Below, piece after piece: positions 22,188-33,990 of a stretch of 64,000 bases of DNA (positions are counted from its first letter, which is position 1; the number at the start of each line of letters is the position of its first letter). This stretch comes from Chiua virens. Taxonomy: Eukaryota > Basidiomycota > Agaricomycetes > Boletales > Boletaceae. Both the position numbers and the translations under genes were made by a program. The notes beneath the pieces are model-generated. The model was not told where the DNA came from. It saw only the letters and a list, made by a program, of their open reading frames with translations, and did no database searches. The stretch covers positions 186,001-250,000 of the forward strand of contig JAHNUO010000003.1 in NCBI GenBank assembly GCA_019787685.1. Reading direction: 5' to 3'.

Positions 22188-25100
22188 ATGAAGAGCCTAT
22201 TTTCCAGAATAGTGAGTCAATTATCACACATCGGAAAATAGATCTCAAGGCGTTGCAGCAGAAAACTTCGGACAAGGTCCCTGATCGAGAGGAATCATCG
22301 AGCGGCGATCAGGCCACAAATGCATCGGGCAGCCAGCAAGAAACCGCTGTCCATATACTCGATGCGACCATTCAAATTATCCAGCAAGTCACCGACTTTG
22401 TTCCTCTCGACATCGCGAAGAACGTTTTGAAGGGTATTACCAGTATCCTCATTCTCCTGCAGGTCTGTGTTGATCCGTTTTTCCCTCGATTCACCTGATT
22501 GATTATTGTCGCAGAAAAACATCAAGAACAAGGACGATTTGACTGGCCTCGCGAGGCGTTGTGACACCATCTGCTCGACATTAGCACAGGCAACAAAGGA
22601 CGTTTCAATGGATGACATCAGTGATGCACTCAGCAATGCACTACGCACTCTCAAGTCGTACGTCTCGAGTCCTGTGCCTTCCACGGACCTTCCTAACTTT
22701 GCTCACGTGACCTAAACAGATCCATTGACGAACTAATTTCGAAGGTTAGTAAGGCGCTGCAGCGCGGCCACATGCGTAGGCTTGTTGGTGCCACTCTAGA
22801 CGAAAAGGTCATTGGAGGATGGACGACGGAACTCGATAGTATCCTTACATTATTCAGTGTGCGTCACCCAAGGTGTACTACTACATCACACTCACCAGAT
22901 AGCCATCTCGACAGGCAAGTGTGAACATCGTCTCCGGAATCCGTTCCGAGCAAACATACGGGTTATTGAAGCGTCGCGAGGTACCAAGGTAAGAGGTGTT
23001 TTATCTCTTTTCCAGGTCTTTTTCGGATGACAGAATTAACAGCCTGAGACCTGATCCACCGCCAGCACCTCCCGCGATGTTCTTTGGTCGCGAGGATCTT
23101 TTTGGTCGAGTGAAACAAGCTATCCTTCAGGATGAAGACGTCACGTTGATTGGTCCGGGAGGGATCGGGAAGAGCACGATAGCCAAAGCCCTGATCAATG
23201 ACGAAGATGTCCGGAAGCGTTACGAGAGACGGTTCTTCGTGTCCTACGATGGGATGGATCCTGCGACAATAACGTCGGGCTTTTTTGTCGACCGGATCGC
23301 AAGTGCCCTTGGTCTCTCGACCCTTGGTGTTCAAAACAAGGGGCAGATAGTATCCAACCTGGCTTCATCCCCTGTGCTCATGGTGCTCGACAACGCGGAG
23401 ACGTTTGAGGATGCTGCAGATCGAGACGCGGCAGAGCATATATCATCAATCGTCGCCGAGATTGCAAATACTCGAGGGGTGACGGTCATGCTGACGTCTC
23501 GAACAAGTCGCAATGCTCGGCTCGTCTCCTGGACTGAGTTCAGTGTCCCGCCGCTCGAGAAACTACCCGCCAGGGAATACTTCAGGAAGATATACCATGG
23601 AGACATCACAGACGATGCCGTTGACGGGCTCTTAGCGATGCTCGACTTCCACCCACTGTCCATTCACATCCTAGCCTACACCGCCAAAGAGAGTCGATGG
23701 ACGGGGGAGGAACTCTGTGAGGAATGGAACACTCAGCACAGCAGGTTGTTACAGACGGGAGATAAGAAGGAGAATCTCGGGTACACCATTCGCCTGTCAT
23801 TGAGTTCGCCGTCGGTCAAGAACCTCGGCGATAACGCTCGAAATGTCCTTTGGATAATTGCTTTTTTTCCTCAAGGCATTAATCGGAAGCATGCTGCACG
23901 TCTATTCCCGTCCATCCCGAATATTACATCCCTCGTTGATGCTCTATGTAAGGTCTCGCTGGTATTTCGTTCCGGCTCGTTTTGGGCGACCCTCGCACCG
24001 ATTCGGCTGTTCCTGCTCGATGCATTCCCGGATGCAGGACTCGAACTTCTCAGTGACATCCGTCTCATGTACTATGACTCACTACGGGCGATATCCACAG
24101 AAAAAGACTCACACGCGGATCTGATGACTTCTGATCATCTCAATATGGAGCACCTCATTGGCTACGACTTTGCGCGTACTCGCGACAACGTTCAGAATAC
24201 GATACTTGCTTGTAGACAGCTTCTTCAGGGGCTGCGGTGTCACAGACTTCGTCCTACATCGCTTGATCCAATCATTGTCTTGCTTTCTGAAGCTTCACCC
24301 GATGAAAGACAGGCGAAAGCATGGTGCCTCGATGAACTTGGACGTCTGTACCATGCACTCTCGAATTATGCATCCACAACAGAAATCTTTTTAGTTGCCT
24401 GTACACTTTTCGCTGCCGTCGGAAACCACCAGATGGCAGCGAATTCCACTGCCAATGCAGCCGTGTCATACAACAATCGAGGGTCCTATTCGCAAGCTAA
24501 GCAACTTCTAGAGAACTTCATCCGCTCCCCCTCCTGGTCTTGCACCGATGAACAATACAAGGCACAAATTTATTACTTAGTCGATAGTTGTGAGATGTAC
24601 ACCACACGCGAAGGCGCCGACAAGCTTTTTTTGCGTTCTACGGCGGATCCTCAATGTAGTCTGGAGTCACGTATAGAGCACTGGACGTCGAGGATGTACC
24701 ATGGGTACAGCACGCCAGAGGAAGTCGAACGGAATATCAGACCCCTACGATCACATTTCATGTCGTCATCTTCCTCATGGACCCGGTGGATGTTCCTCGC
24801 AGCCATGGCAGAAGTAGTGTTCCTTCAGCGGAAATTCGACATGGCGTTGGAATTGCTAAAGCAAGCACGTGATGCTGTAGAAGGCAATTTTCAGATCACT
24901 TTGCTGGTCCTTTACCACCACGCGGCGGTCGGCTCTGTTCAGGGAAACTATCAGCTTGCTCGGTCGCATTTGCAGTACTCTCTGGATACACTCAGCGTCG
25001 TCGCAACCCCATCATCCAACCAGTTCCTCAAAATGCGCTATGTCCACGCTCGAAACGAGCTCTATGCCAAAGCCTATACCGAAGCTCGCCGTCTCCTCGT

Positions 25101-25359
25101 TGATGTGGTCGCAGACTGTGATGCTCAGGGCAACATGAAAACTCAGACAAGTTGCACGAGAGCCCTCGGAGAAGTAGCAATCTTGATGGATTGTCCAAGC
25201 GATTCAATGCATTACTTTGCACGAACCGTGGAATTGTGTAGTGAAGCTGGCGTACCACCAGAGTTATTGGATGTATGTGATCCGATACTAAAGCTCGACG
25301 ACGACGAGTTTCCTGGGTGGAAGACGTATCTGCGAGCACGAGCTGGACAGGGATCTTAG
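22188..25359 (+). CDS. Intact NLR (STAND NTPase): helical N-terminal domain, NB-ARC, TPR-like C-terminus
   Basis: Six exons: 22188-22211, 22262-22462, 22515-22657, 22720-22858, 22899-22918 and 23016-25359. They sum to 957 codons with no lesion. After a short start (MKSLFSRI), residues 10-175 are predicted helical and amphipathic (ILDATIQIIQQVTDFVPLDI, KNVLKGITSILILLQ). This resembles the HeLo/MLKL-like four-helix domains that kill the cell in other fungal NLRs; that assignment is inferred from pattern. NB-ARC starts at FFGRE (about 198), with Walker A GPGGIGKST at 222-230, Walker B VLMVLDNAE at 296-304 and a sensor stretch TVMLTSRTSR. A winged-helix region (LWIIAFFPQGINRKHAARLF) leads into a Leu/Ala-rich TPR-like region (GRLYHALSNYASTTEIFLVA) to the C-terminus. 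Likely role: non-self or heterokaryon incompatibility sensing. Exon 5 (20 nt) and the 40-nt intron before it are the least certain parts. Confidence 0.9.
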
Positions 25360-25940
25360 CAGTACTATTGACTCGGTGACTTGACTTTTATTATGTCAGG
25401 CCTTCGTTTGTCACTGCACTACACTTCTTGCGCCCATGTACTCTCAGAAACCTTTGACTTGCACGCTGTCGTGCCTTATGTCCAGAGCGCCAGGTCCCTC
25501 GATTCCGTCTGATATCATTACCATGGCTCTGGCTGGTTCAGAGTGAAGAATACAGTGACCCTGTATGAAATCATAAGCCCACAGCAGAGGAGCACCTGCG
25601 AAGAAGGATGACGAGTCGTCCCACACGGCAAGTCTACCATCAAGGGCGTCACGCAAGTAAACTATTGGTATAAAAGATAGCGGATTACGCGAAACGTACC
25701 GTGCGATCACCGACAATGAACTTGTGGGTGAAGAGATAATCGTAACACCCATCGTTAAGTACCACGTACGGTACACAGTGCCTACGATCCTGTTGTTGCC
25801 TCAACGTACCACAATATCTCACTGAAACATCGGGAGGTATCCGTATGGCCAGCTAGCACCGTACCAATGACTTACACGTCGATGTATTCTCAGATCTCGG
25901 TATCCAAAGCAGAAAGAGACGAAATCACGAAGAGTATGCT
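25360..25940. other. Region downstream of the NLR, convergent with the F-box gene
   Basis: A minus-strand frame at 25776-25444 (110 codons) has a possible donor at 25699 and shares about 50 bp with 16674-16730. No domain is recognisable, and a supported gene model could not be built. Confidence 0.4.
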
Positions 25941-27542
25941 TTACCACATATCAAACGAAATCCGGCGGCCACTCTGCTCAACAGCCTCCTCTGTCTGCCT
26001 AAACACGTCTCGCCAGCAGTTAGGGTTGTCCCACATTTCCAAAATTAGGATACTATTCCAAGCCCTGAGGCTCAGCACAGTACCGGAGGGAATGAGATAC
26101 GTGAGATGCACGAAAAAGGCAACCATTGCTGGAACCGACGCCTCTTCGATGGTGAAATTGGCAATGTCGATGAAGAGCGTGTGAGACAGCTTCAGTCCAA
26201 AGCCATCGAGTGGCGGTCTAAGGCTGAGGCATGCTTCAACCGAGCTTCGTGTGTCTACGAGGAGTGCGAGTTCTTTGATGGATGGACACGTCTGCAAAAG
26301 GCGGAGGATCCCGTCTGGTGTGATCCCACCCGAGGTTTGCCGCCACCTCCATGACTAGTTTATGAAGAGTCGCTCCAGGTGGGGCCATGCCGACACCAAT
26401 TCCAACAGGTCGTCATCTGTCAGCACGACCTCCCACTGCAGATGAAAATCGAAACGACGCAGATTTTTGAGAGCCATGAGAGGCCGCAAGTCGTCACTGA
26501 CAAGCACATCATCCGATCCGATGGCAAAACGATGCATTTCAGGATCCAACTCTACCACCTCCAAGAAGAATGAAACGTTCCGCTTGGAAGGAATGTCCAT
26601 GAATCTGACAATCAGGTCCGTGACGGTGGAGAGCTGAACACAAGAAAGTAACTTCGATACGGGAATCAAGGATTTGGAGTGTAATTCCAGTTCCTGCAAC
26701 TTGCTGAAGCAGAGCGTGTCGATAGGAGAGATGAGGTCTGGCAATGCAGCGTCGAGAGTAAAACGGAGGTGAGTTACGTCCGAAACGCAAGCCAAATGCT
26801 TGAAAGCGTTGATGTTCAGTGTGACTAAGGGACAGGACACGATCCGAGGGTCCGGCCAGCGACAGACGAAGTCTGAGACTAATGGGTCAATCACCACCTC
26901 TGGTTCATCCATGTGTATGGTGAGTCGCTGTAGCCTGCCAGTGGGAGATTTCCCGGGAAAGGACCTGAGGTAATCCTTGAACGGAGCTGGATTTTTATGC
27001 CCACACCAATTGAACACGTATGTGAGGGAACTCAAGGACGGGAGTGGAATGTGCAATAAGAATGCGGGGTCATCACCACGGTACAAGTAACGCAAGTGGC
27101 GAAGATTTGGGAGGAGCGGGACGTCAATGGTGTGCCTTGGATCAGCATTGCACCAGAAGAACCTGATGTCAAAGTCGTATACGGAACGGATGCGACAGGT
27201 GTAGCTTCGGAGTGTGGCCCACTCGGTTTGTTCAGATGGTCTGTGAAAACCGTATCCATCATGGCGGAGTAAAGAAATTTAAGTAAAATCGTACCCGTAA
27301 TCGAATAGTCGACAGCAGATTCTGCGGAACTGGATTGTTACAGGGTGTAAATCATCCAACGCTGACCACAGCACATCAAGTGTTGGTTCCTTGAATAAAC
27401 GACATGTTCTAGCGAGGGCGGCAAGGTCAGAGCGTTCCAAGGGTTGCCAGACAATAAGATCGGAAGTATTGCAACCTGAAGGTGCATTCCAGTGAGAAAC
27501 AATATTCAGGAGAATTTCGGTCACCTGCAACGCATGATGCAT
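25941..27542 (-). pseudogene. F-box protein gene, interrupted by one in-frame TAG
   Basis: Exon 1 is 27542-27295 and exon 2 is 27240-25941, joined by a clean GT-AG intron. The frame would be 515 aa. The N-terminus (LQVTEILLNIVSHW...RSDLAALARTCRLFKEPTLDVLWSAL) is the F-box of the large agaricomycete F-box family. These are SCF ubiquitin-ligase adaptors with leucine-rich, LRR-like C-terminal parts; stretches such as LQELELHSKSL and LERLFIN fit. Codon 378 (26357-26355) is TAG. After it the same frame continues for 137 codons with family-like sequence (GGITPDGILRLLQTCPSIKELALLVDTR), so the stop is premature. There is no polypyrimidine tract for an intron around it. It is either a recent nonsense allele, a truncated but still expressed protein, or a base error. 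Confidence 0.75.
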
Positions 27543-29992
27543 GATGAGTCACGATGCAAAGTATCTGCGACTTTCTGTGACTGTGACTGCATTCTCATCT
27601 GAAAATGATCCGTCGCTCTCCAACAATGATCCCCATGGCGGACGCAGATATCCAAGACATCCGTGCGCTCGTCGCCCAACAAAAAGCCGCACATGAAACA
27701 CGCCAAAAGACGCTCCTCAAGACGAAGGACTGTCGCCGAGCCCTCCGACTCGGTCGGCGAGGATACTAGGACGGCCACGCACTTCCAAGGGCTCGTTGAC
27801 AAGGGAAGAGAACGTGACGAGAGGCACAGGCGACTTGGAATACAACCTGGAAAGAGCTCATCGTCATCGTGATAGTGAGCACGTTGGATGTCCATCTTTT
27901 GGTTCGGCTCGCTGATGGCTTTGTTCAATCAGTCGTGGTACACATCGCTGTAAACAGAATCTTTTGTAGGAGTTGGAGTGAATGGACAAATAGCTAGTTA
28001 TCTCGCTTCAGCTTCAATTGTGAATGTGACAATTTTCGGTCCACCACCCCCTTTAAATGCGTTGAAGATTGGGTTCTTGGCGGTGTTCCTCCGACTCGAG
28101 TCAACCACAACTGCTACCTCCTGGCCAAGCGTCAAAATGCAGCTCATTGATCCATATGTCCAGGACGTTTTTGAGGCGGTCCTGGTACTGATCTCATCAC
28201 CGTGTTTATGCTGGCCATTGAATATGACGCGCGAGTGGTAGCCAACAACAAAGGGGAGCACTCAGCTTCTCCGACCTTTAAATTCGGTCTTTTGGGCCTG
28301 TTCCTTCAAGCCTCCCCTAGGCATGTCTCACTCTCACTCGGATCACGAAAAGGTAATGGCATGCCTGATCCTAAGTATGGCTTACACGGTTTGCAGTATT
28401 CCTCGCGTGGCTACTGTTATCCATCTCTCTATCTCGAGGGTGACGGACCGCGGGCCCTCCCGGCCCGGGTGACTCCAAAGGGGAACCCATTCTGCAATGA
28501 ACTTCGTACACATATCCTCCGGAACATTGTTTTCCTTGGGCTGAAATCTTCAACCAGGTATGTATCATGATCCGCCGGTTCGTATTTATCGCGGCGACCT
28601 GGGCTATGTTGGTCACGGAATTTTCCGAACAATGTCATATCTATGCGACGTGTATCTGAATAACCTCCATCCATCTCGTTCATATGATGATCAGGGGTCA
28701 ACATGTCTTGGAAGCGCCTCTGACATGGACCCGTTCCATGTAGCGGCTCATATACAGCAATGCATTTTGCCGACGTCGTCGGAGCGTGCCCTGGCTGGGA
28801 CACGGATCCATATGGATCCATATGTGATCGAAAAAAGTGTGACGACGTACGACATGATTGCACCGCGAAGCGAATTCATGCGCGGAAAAAATGTTGCACC
28901 CGATCATGTCACCCAGCTTCTCCATTGTCCTCCCAAAACAGCGCGATGCATATCTCACGCGACGGAGACGACGCGGACAAGTTTGCATTGGCGAGGTGAC
29001 ACGTGGTGACAGCAGGTCTATGACGAAACGACACGATGGTTCGAAGACGCGTCCAAGCATCGCTCTCGTTTCAACTCGTCCTCGGAACAATGCGCCTGGG
29101 ACGCATCCTGCCCAATCTGAAGCACGACGCGCGTCGACGTTCGTCGGGGGCGACGGCATGACACGGTAGTGCCTATTACCCGACACCCAAAACACCATGT
29201 ACGTTGCACAGCCCAACTGACTAGGATAGACTCACCGCCAGGGAAGATGAAACTTCCCGAGTCTCTTCCTTTTCCCTCCATTGTTCGCCTCATCGGGACA
29301 TGGAACGCGGTCGCGACAATGCTGACGTAAGCGAACCTTCGACCTCGTGGCAACGACAGTGTTTCGCTGTTCGTGTCTGGATCAAGTCCTATCTTGAACA
29401 CAGGTGCGAAGAGATGCTAAGTTACATTGATTGATTGAACTAGTGGTACATATCGTGGAGAACATCTTAATATGTTGATTAGTAGAAAAGCATGCCAGCG
29501 CTATGTGGTGAATCCAGTTCAGTAGGAAATGAATAACATCGGATCAAGAAAGCCCAAGTTCTTGGAAAGCGATGAACGCGAATAAGCAGAAGAAGATTGT
29601 ACGATACGGTATCAATAGAGAACACGAGCGGCGATATAAAGCACGAGCCAAAAATGATTCGGGGAATGGGGAATGGGTGATAGGGTTGCTGAAAGATGTG
29701 ACGAGATGTGGGTTGTGAGAGGTGATAAGTAAGATATGAAATAATCCGATATAAAGAACCATAAGGGCGATGCGGTCAAGAGATGTAGAACCGGTGTGTA
29801 CGAACTCGCGGTTGATAGCAAAGAGAAAACGAATCGTCGACCAACTATACACATTCAAAGCAAAAAAGATGATATAACATGACGAACGAGCGGTGGGGCC
29901 CTTAAGGTCCAGATAGATAGCGCGACCGTGAACTGCAGTTCGTAGTGTTCATACCAGAAGCAGTTGTTGTAGCGTCAGTCTACAGAGGGGAT
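27543..29992. other. Gene-poor region upstream of the F-box gene
   Basis: Several 100-170 codon frames overlap on both strands between 28.2 and 29.4 kb, but none has a recognisable domain or consistent splice structure. The last few hundred bases before 29993 are AT-richer and probably include the 3' region of the HMG gene. Confidence 0.4.
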
Positions 29993-31444
29993 CTAGTCCA
30001 GACTGTCCAGCAAATGTTCAGTGAAGGTCATGACGTCTGTCTTCCAATTTGCCCCTACGCGCCGCATGTATGAATTAGGAGCGCCCGAGGGTGGCAAATA
30101 GGGAGAAAAAGGTACAGTTGATGTGTTTGTCATTGGGCTAAAGATTGCCGTCGCAGTGTTTTGGAGGTGAGGGTCGCTGGTTGGGAGGGCGACATGCGGG
30201 ATGACGCAAGAAGCGTCCCCGGCAGATGCCCCTGCACCATCGAAATCGACAAAGTGCATCATATCCTGCGGGTCAGCAGTTTGATAGGGTGGGATTGTGT
30301 TGTACATCTCGGCCGGAAGATTATTGGAAGAATGAAGGAGGGCCTCCATCTCGTCCAGAACTTCATGGGATGTAGCTTCCGTCGAGGCAGGTAATTGATG
30401 TTGAGATTCTGCAAATCCAACGCCGTTGAAAAGCGCGTGATTATTATACCCATATCCTGGGGTCTGGGAACCCACGAGCACCTCAAAATTGCCTTGGGGA
30501 GGAGCTAGAAGACTAGTGTATTGGAGATTCGATTGACTAAAAAGGTGGTCGATGTTGGACTGTGATAGCTGTGCTCGCAACGAATCTGACGAGAGACCGG
30601 AGAAGCTTTGCAGCGGATCAGCAAAGCTCAACGATTCGTCGAACGCGACGTTAAAATTTAGCATCCCCTGATGTTCGTTTAGAAACGCAACTAAATTAGG
30701 TTCGGAAGCATACCTGAGCATTTTGAGGGTAGAATTCCAGTAGAGGCAAGGTGTTATTGGCCAAAGGGTGTTGCGACGAGGTGTCGGTGGGAACTAGGGA
30801 GAGATGGAAGGTACACCGCAGGTGGACTGCAAAGGTGGGAAGGACGCCTGTGACTCTACGCTAGTTGGGGATTCCTCAGATGAGGCGATGGACGATGTCG
30901 AACCCTCACGCGTGAGGGATGCTGTGGACGGAGGTGTATACTCTGCGTCGGGTGCGTAGGGGATGAAGTAAGGAGTTCGCGTGATCACGGTAGGCCCGGA
31001 AAAGGGATGAGGAGAGGGCATAGTAGAAGGCGAAGGGGGCAGCGGTGGGGCAGGAGTCACGGTCGCGTCCGCATTGGTGCCTGCGGGTGTGGATTTCTTT
31101 GCGCGTCGTGCTTTCTTCTCCTTCTTCGCTGCTCCCTTGATTTTCGTCTTGGATTCCTTGGTAGTAGGGCTGTAACGGTAGCCGGGGTATTTCAGTGCAT
31201 GCCTAAGCTTCTCTTCCTCGGCTTTCCTCTCCCATTCACGTCTGATTTCCGGCTTCTCATTCTTCCACTGTTGGGCGATCAACTTGGAGACATCAGACTG
31301 AGGGACACCGGGGTTGTTCCTGGAGAAATTTTTGCAGTGTTCTTGACGGTAGAGTATCCATGAGTTCTGAGGTCGTGGGGGCTTAACCGAGTATTCTGTA
31401 TGGCGAGAGGACGTGTCTGAGGGTGTTCGAGTTAGGCCAACCAT
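29993..31444 (-). CDS. HMG-box (MATA_HMG-like) transcription factor
   Basis: The start is taken at 31444 (MVGLTRTPSD), because the sequence upstream is a pyrimidine-rich leader. The HMG box covers about residues 20-88: VKPPRPQNSWILYRQEHCKN, VSKLIAQQWKNEKPEIRREW and YPGYRYSP. This is the pattern of fungal sequence-specific HMG factors related to mating-type and sexual-development regulators. A lysine-rich stretch after the box could act as a nuclear localisation signal. The frame meets a TAG at 30796-30794 and then continues in frame (TLKMLRYASEPNLVAFLNEH) to the stop at 29993. A 66-nt in-phase GT-AG intron (30859-30794), with a good ctctccctag acceptor but a weak gtagag donor, would remove the stop and give 461 aa. 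I favour the intron. No pheromone or receptor genes are nearby, so a mating-type locus is not supported. Confidence 0.82.
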
Positions 31445-33990
31445 CGGATAGAGGGTTGGGTATGGTAGATAGAGGGGGATGAGGGGGAGATAGATGTGGT
31501 TCGAGTGAGAGACGCGTCGATGATATAGAGCGGGAAAAACCACAGGCGCTGATAATTCCGTTTTAGTAGATCCTTGTGGGTCCACCTTGTTGTGGTCCTG
31601 TTTGGGCTGTCAATTATAATATAACCCCAGCGCTAAGGTCAGCCCCTCTATTTATCATGTTATGAACCCCGAAACCCGGCCAAAGCGCAACTTGTGGTCC
31701 CGGTGGTCCACCCGCCGCGCTTTGATCACACTCACCGTGTCGATGGCCATCCCTGCCAAGCCCAAAGCGTCCACTTCACTACCACTTTCAAAGTTCTCAG
31801 CACAGTTGATCTGGTGCGTGCTTCACAGCGGTATATGTAGTCACGTCCGAATCTTGTAGCGGCGGAACTGGTTGGTTGGTCACAAACACGCAAGTCCCGA
31901 CGGTGTGGCGTCTAACGGCACGGCATTTTTACCCTTGTCTGAAATTTGAATAATAAATATTCTACTCGTCCCTCAGGCCTCAGGCTCATACAAGTCCTAG
32001 ATTCGGAAGAACCAGAATTCTTCACACATCCGATCGTGCACAGTACTCGCAGGTAAGATACAAGAAATATTGCACTCTGCGGCAACCGCACACGAACGTC
32101 GCTCAAAAATTGTTAAATTGTTTCGTAGATCTGGCCCACCACCTGGGTGAGACACTGCCTTGTTGACGCAGCCTGGATCCATCCGGTTAGATGAGGAGCC
32201 CGGTGGTCATTCTCTTTGAAACCGATATTTTTCTCTAATGGTTTGAGGTTTCGGATAGATATTTGTTGCACTGCCCTCTTCATTGGGAATGGTGACCACA
32301 ACTGTCAACGGACTTGCAAGAATATTCTCCGCGATCTAGAATTTCTCCCAATCCATGCGTGGACCCCCAAAGTTACCCTGGGCGTACCACTTATCTGGAT
32401 CTAGATTTTAATCTGGAACATCGTCGCCCAAAGGCGACCGGGCTTGTATGTTTATTTTCTGCACTAGTATTTGTTGGGGCCGAAATATCGCAGATTGTAC
32501 TACTCAGCAGTCCTACCGGTTTTCCAATCGCTGAGTCTGCGGATGGGAGTTTCCGATGAAACTGTGGCATAATGGAGCCATATTTCATCCTCTACTGTCA
32601 GCAAAAGCACTTTCGAAATCACATGTGGTCCGCCGCTGAGCTTTGGTTTACAGAACAATACATTTCTATGAATATCGCCCCGACGACCCTTGCGGGATCA
32701 TTTCCCGAGTGCATGATCCAAAGCGCAGAGCATTGCAAATGGCGTTTGCGCTTGTCGTACTTCGTTTTGACTTGTCGTACGATTAGCAAAAGCATTGTGA
32801 AGTAAAACACTCACTCAATCGCGCCACCGCCGAACGACGTTCCCGCAAGAAGTATCCACGCTGTCACGCCAGAAGATCGAACCTAAATATTCCAATGCTC
32901 CCTTGGAAATCAATCTCCTGGGACTTCCGAGCTACCAAGATTCCTTCAGTGGTCAGTATAATACGCCAACATCCTCGACTCCTCGCTCATGTTTACAGGA
33001 AACACTTAGAAGACGGCTATGATTCATTCTGCGTAGTTTGTAGAACGACTGGCCAAAAATCTGTCGCCATTTTGGCGCCAGCGCGTCCACTTATGAGTCG
33101 GTATGTTGTGTTCAACAGTCCGTCGGGCAGACTCGGACGATATCAGGTACAATCTCACCCAATTTGCCAGTGCTCGTCGTCGTCAATCTCCGCAGACCAC
33201 TCCCGTATTTATCCGATGCAGGTTTCGTTTGAGTGTGTTCACGGCACAACCAGCGACCGGGCTGTAAATAGTTGCATCTAAGACGCGGTATAGGTGGGCT
33301 TGCGAGACGTACTCCGCGTGGCTGACAGTATCATTCGACAGCTCAGCCTTGCATGGAATGTCTGCCTAGTTCGAAGCATTGTCACCGAGACACTCAACCC
33401 TCACTATGGGGTTCCATCGCCTGCGTGAAGATTCCGAGACACATGGTCAGCATAAGTTATCGGGAACTCTACCGTGATCAACGTCAAGTACTAGTGAGCC
33501 TTGAGTGCGTATTTAGGGTATGTCCACTCGGGCGTTTAGTCCACCAGGCCAGAAGAGGGGGCCAGATCTGGCACAAGCGTTCAACGCGACTTAGTGTCCA
33601 TGTCCGAGTCAGCCCACTCTTTTACAAATGTTAGTACTTGCATACTATTATCATTTTCCTTGATCGCGTTTCATGTAACTTAATCCATCCTGTTCTCTCC
33701 CGTCAGGAGCCGCACCTTTTTCTTTGCACCGATAAATAGCTCACCAGACACGCTTACAAACAATCGCAAAGTCGTAGAAGTACTCAAAGACCCATCCAAC
33801 GGTTTGCCTACCGAGCAAATCCTATCGTGTCCCCACACCTCCCATCATCGTGTGTGCGAAGTGGAACAATTCACCCACTGGCGACTCCCAGGATGTCGAC
33901 ACCAGAAAGACGGGCCGTCGCAACCCATACTTATAACATGTGGAGCGTCGTGTAACATTTCACCTTCCATTTCTTCTGTGCTTGTGGTAA
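31445..33990. other. Intergenic, HMG gene promoter side
   Basis: The first 150 bases are the pyrimidine-rich leader of the HMG gene on the minus strand. Beyond that there are only short unrelated frames on both strands, and no domain recognised. Confidence 0.4.

Noticed and set aside
22919..23015. 27-nt intron (gtaaga...ttccag) just before the NB-ARC exon
   Set aside because: Too short to splice. Using the upstream donor at 22919 gives a 97-nt intron with correct phase.
28202..29216. Long overlapping frames on both strands (up to 172 codons)
   Set aside because: No domain, no consistent splice chain, and strong mirror-image openness on both strands, typical of non-coding sequence with few stops.
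29993..31444. Mating-type (HD or pheromone/receptor) locus around the HMG gene
   Set aside because: Basidiomycete MAT loci use homeodomain pairs or STE3 receptors with small CaaX pheromones. None was found nearby; a lone HMG factor is not a MAT marker here.
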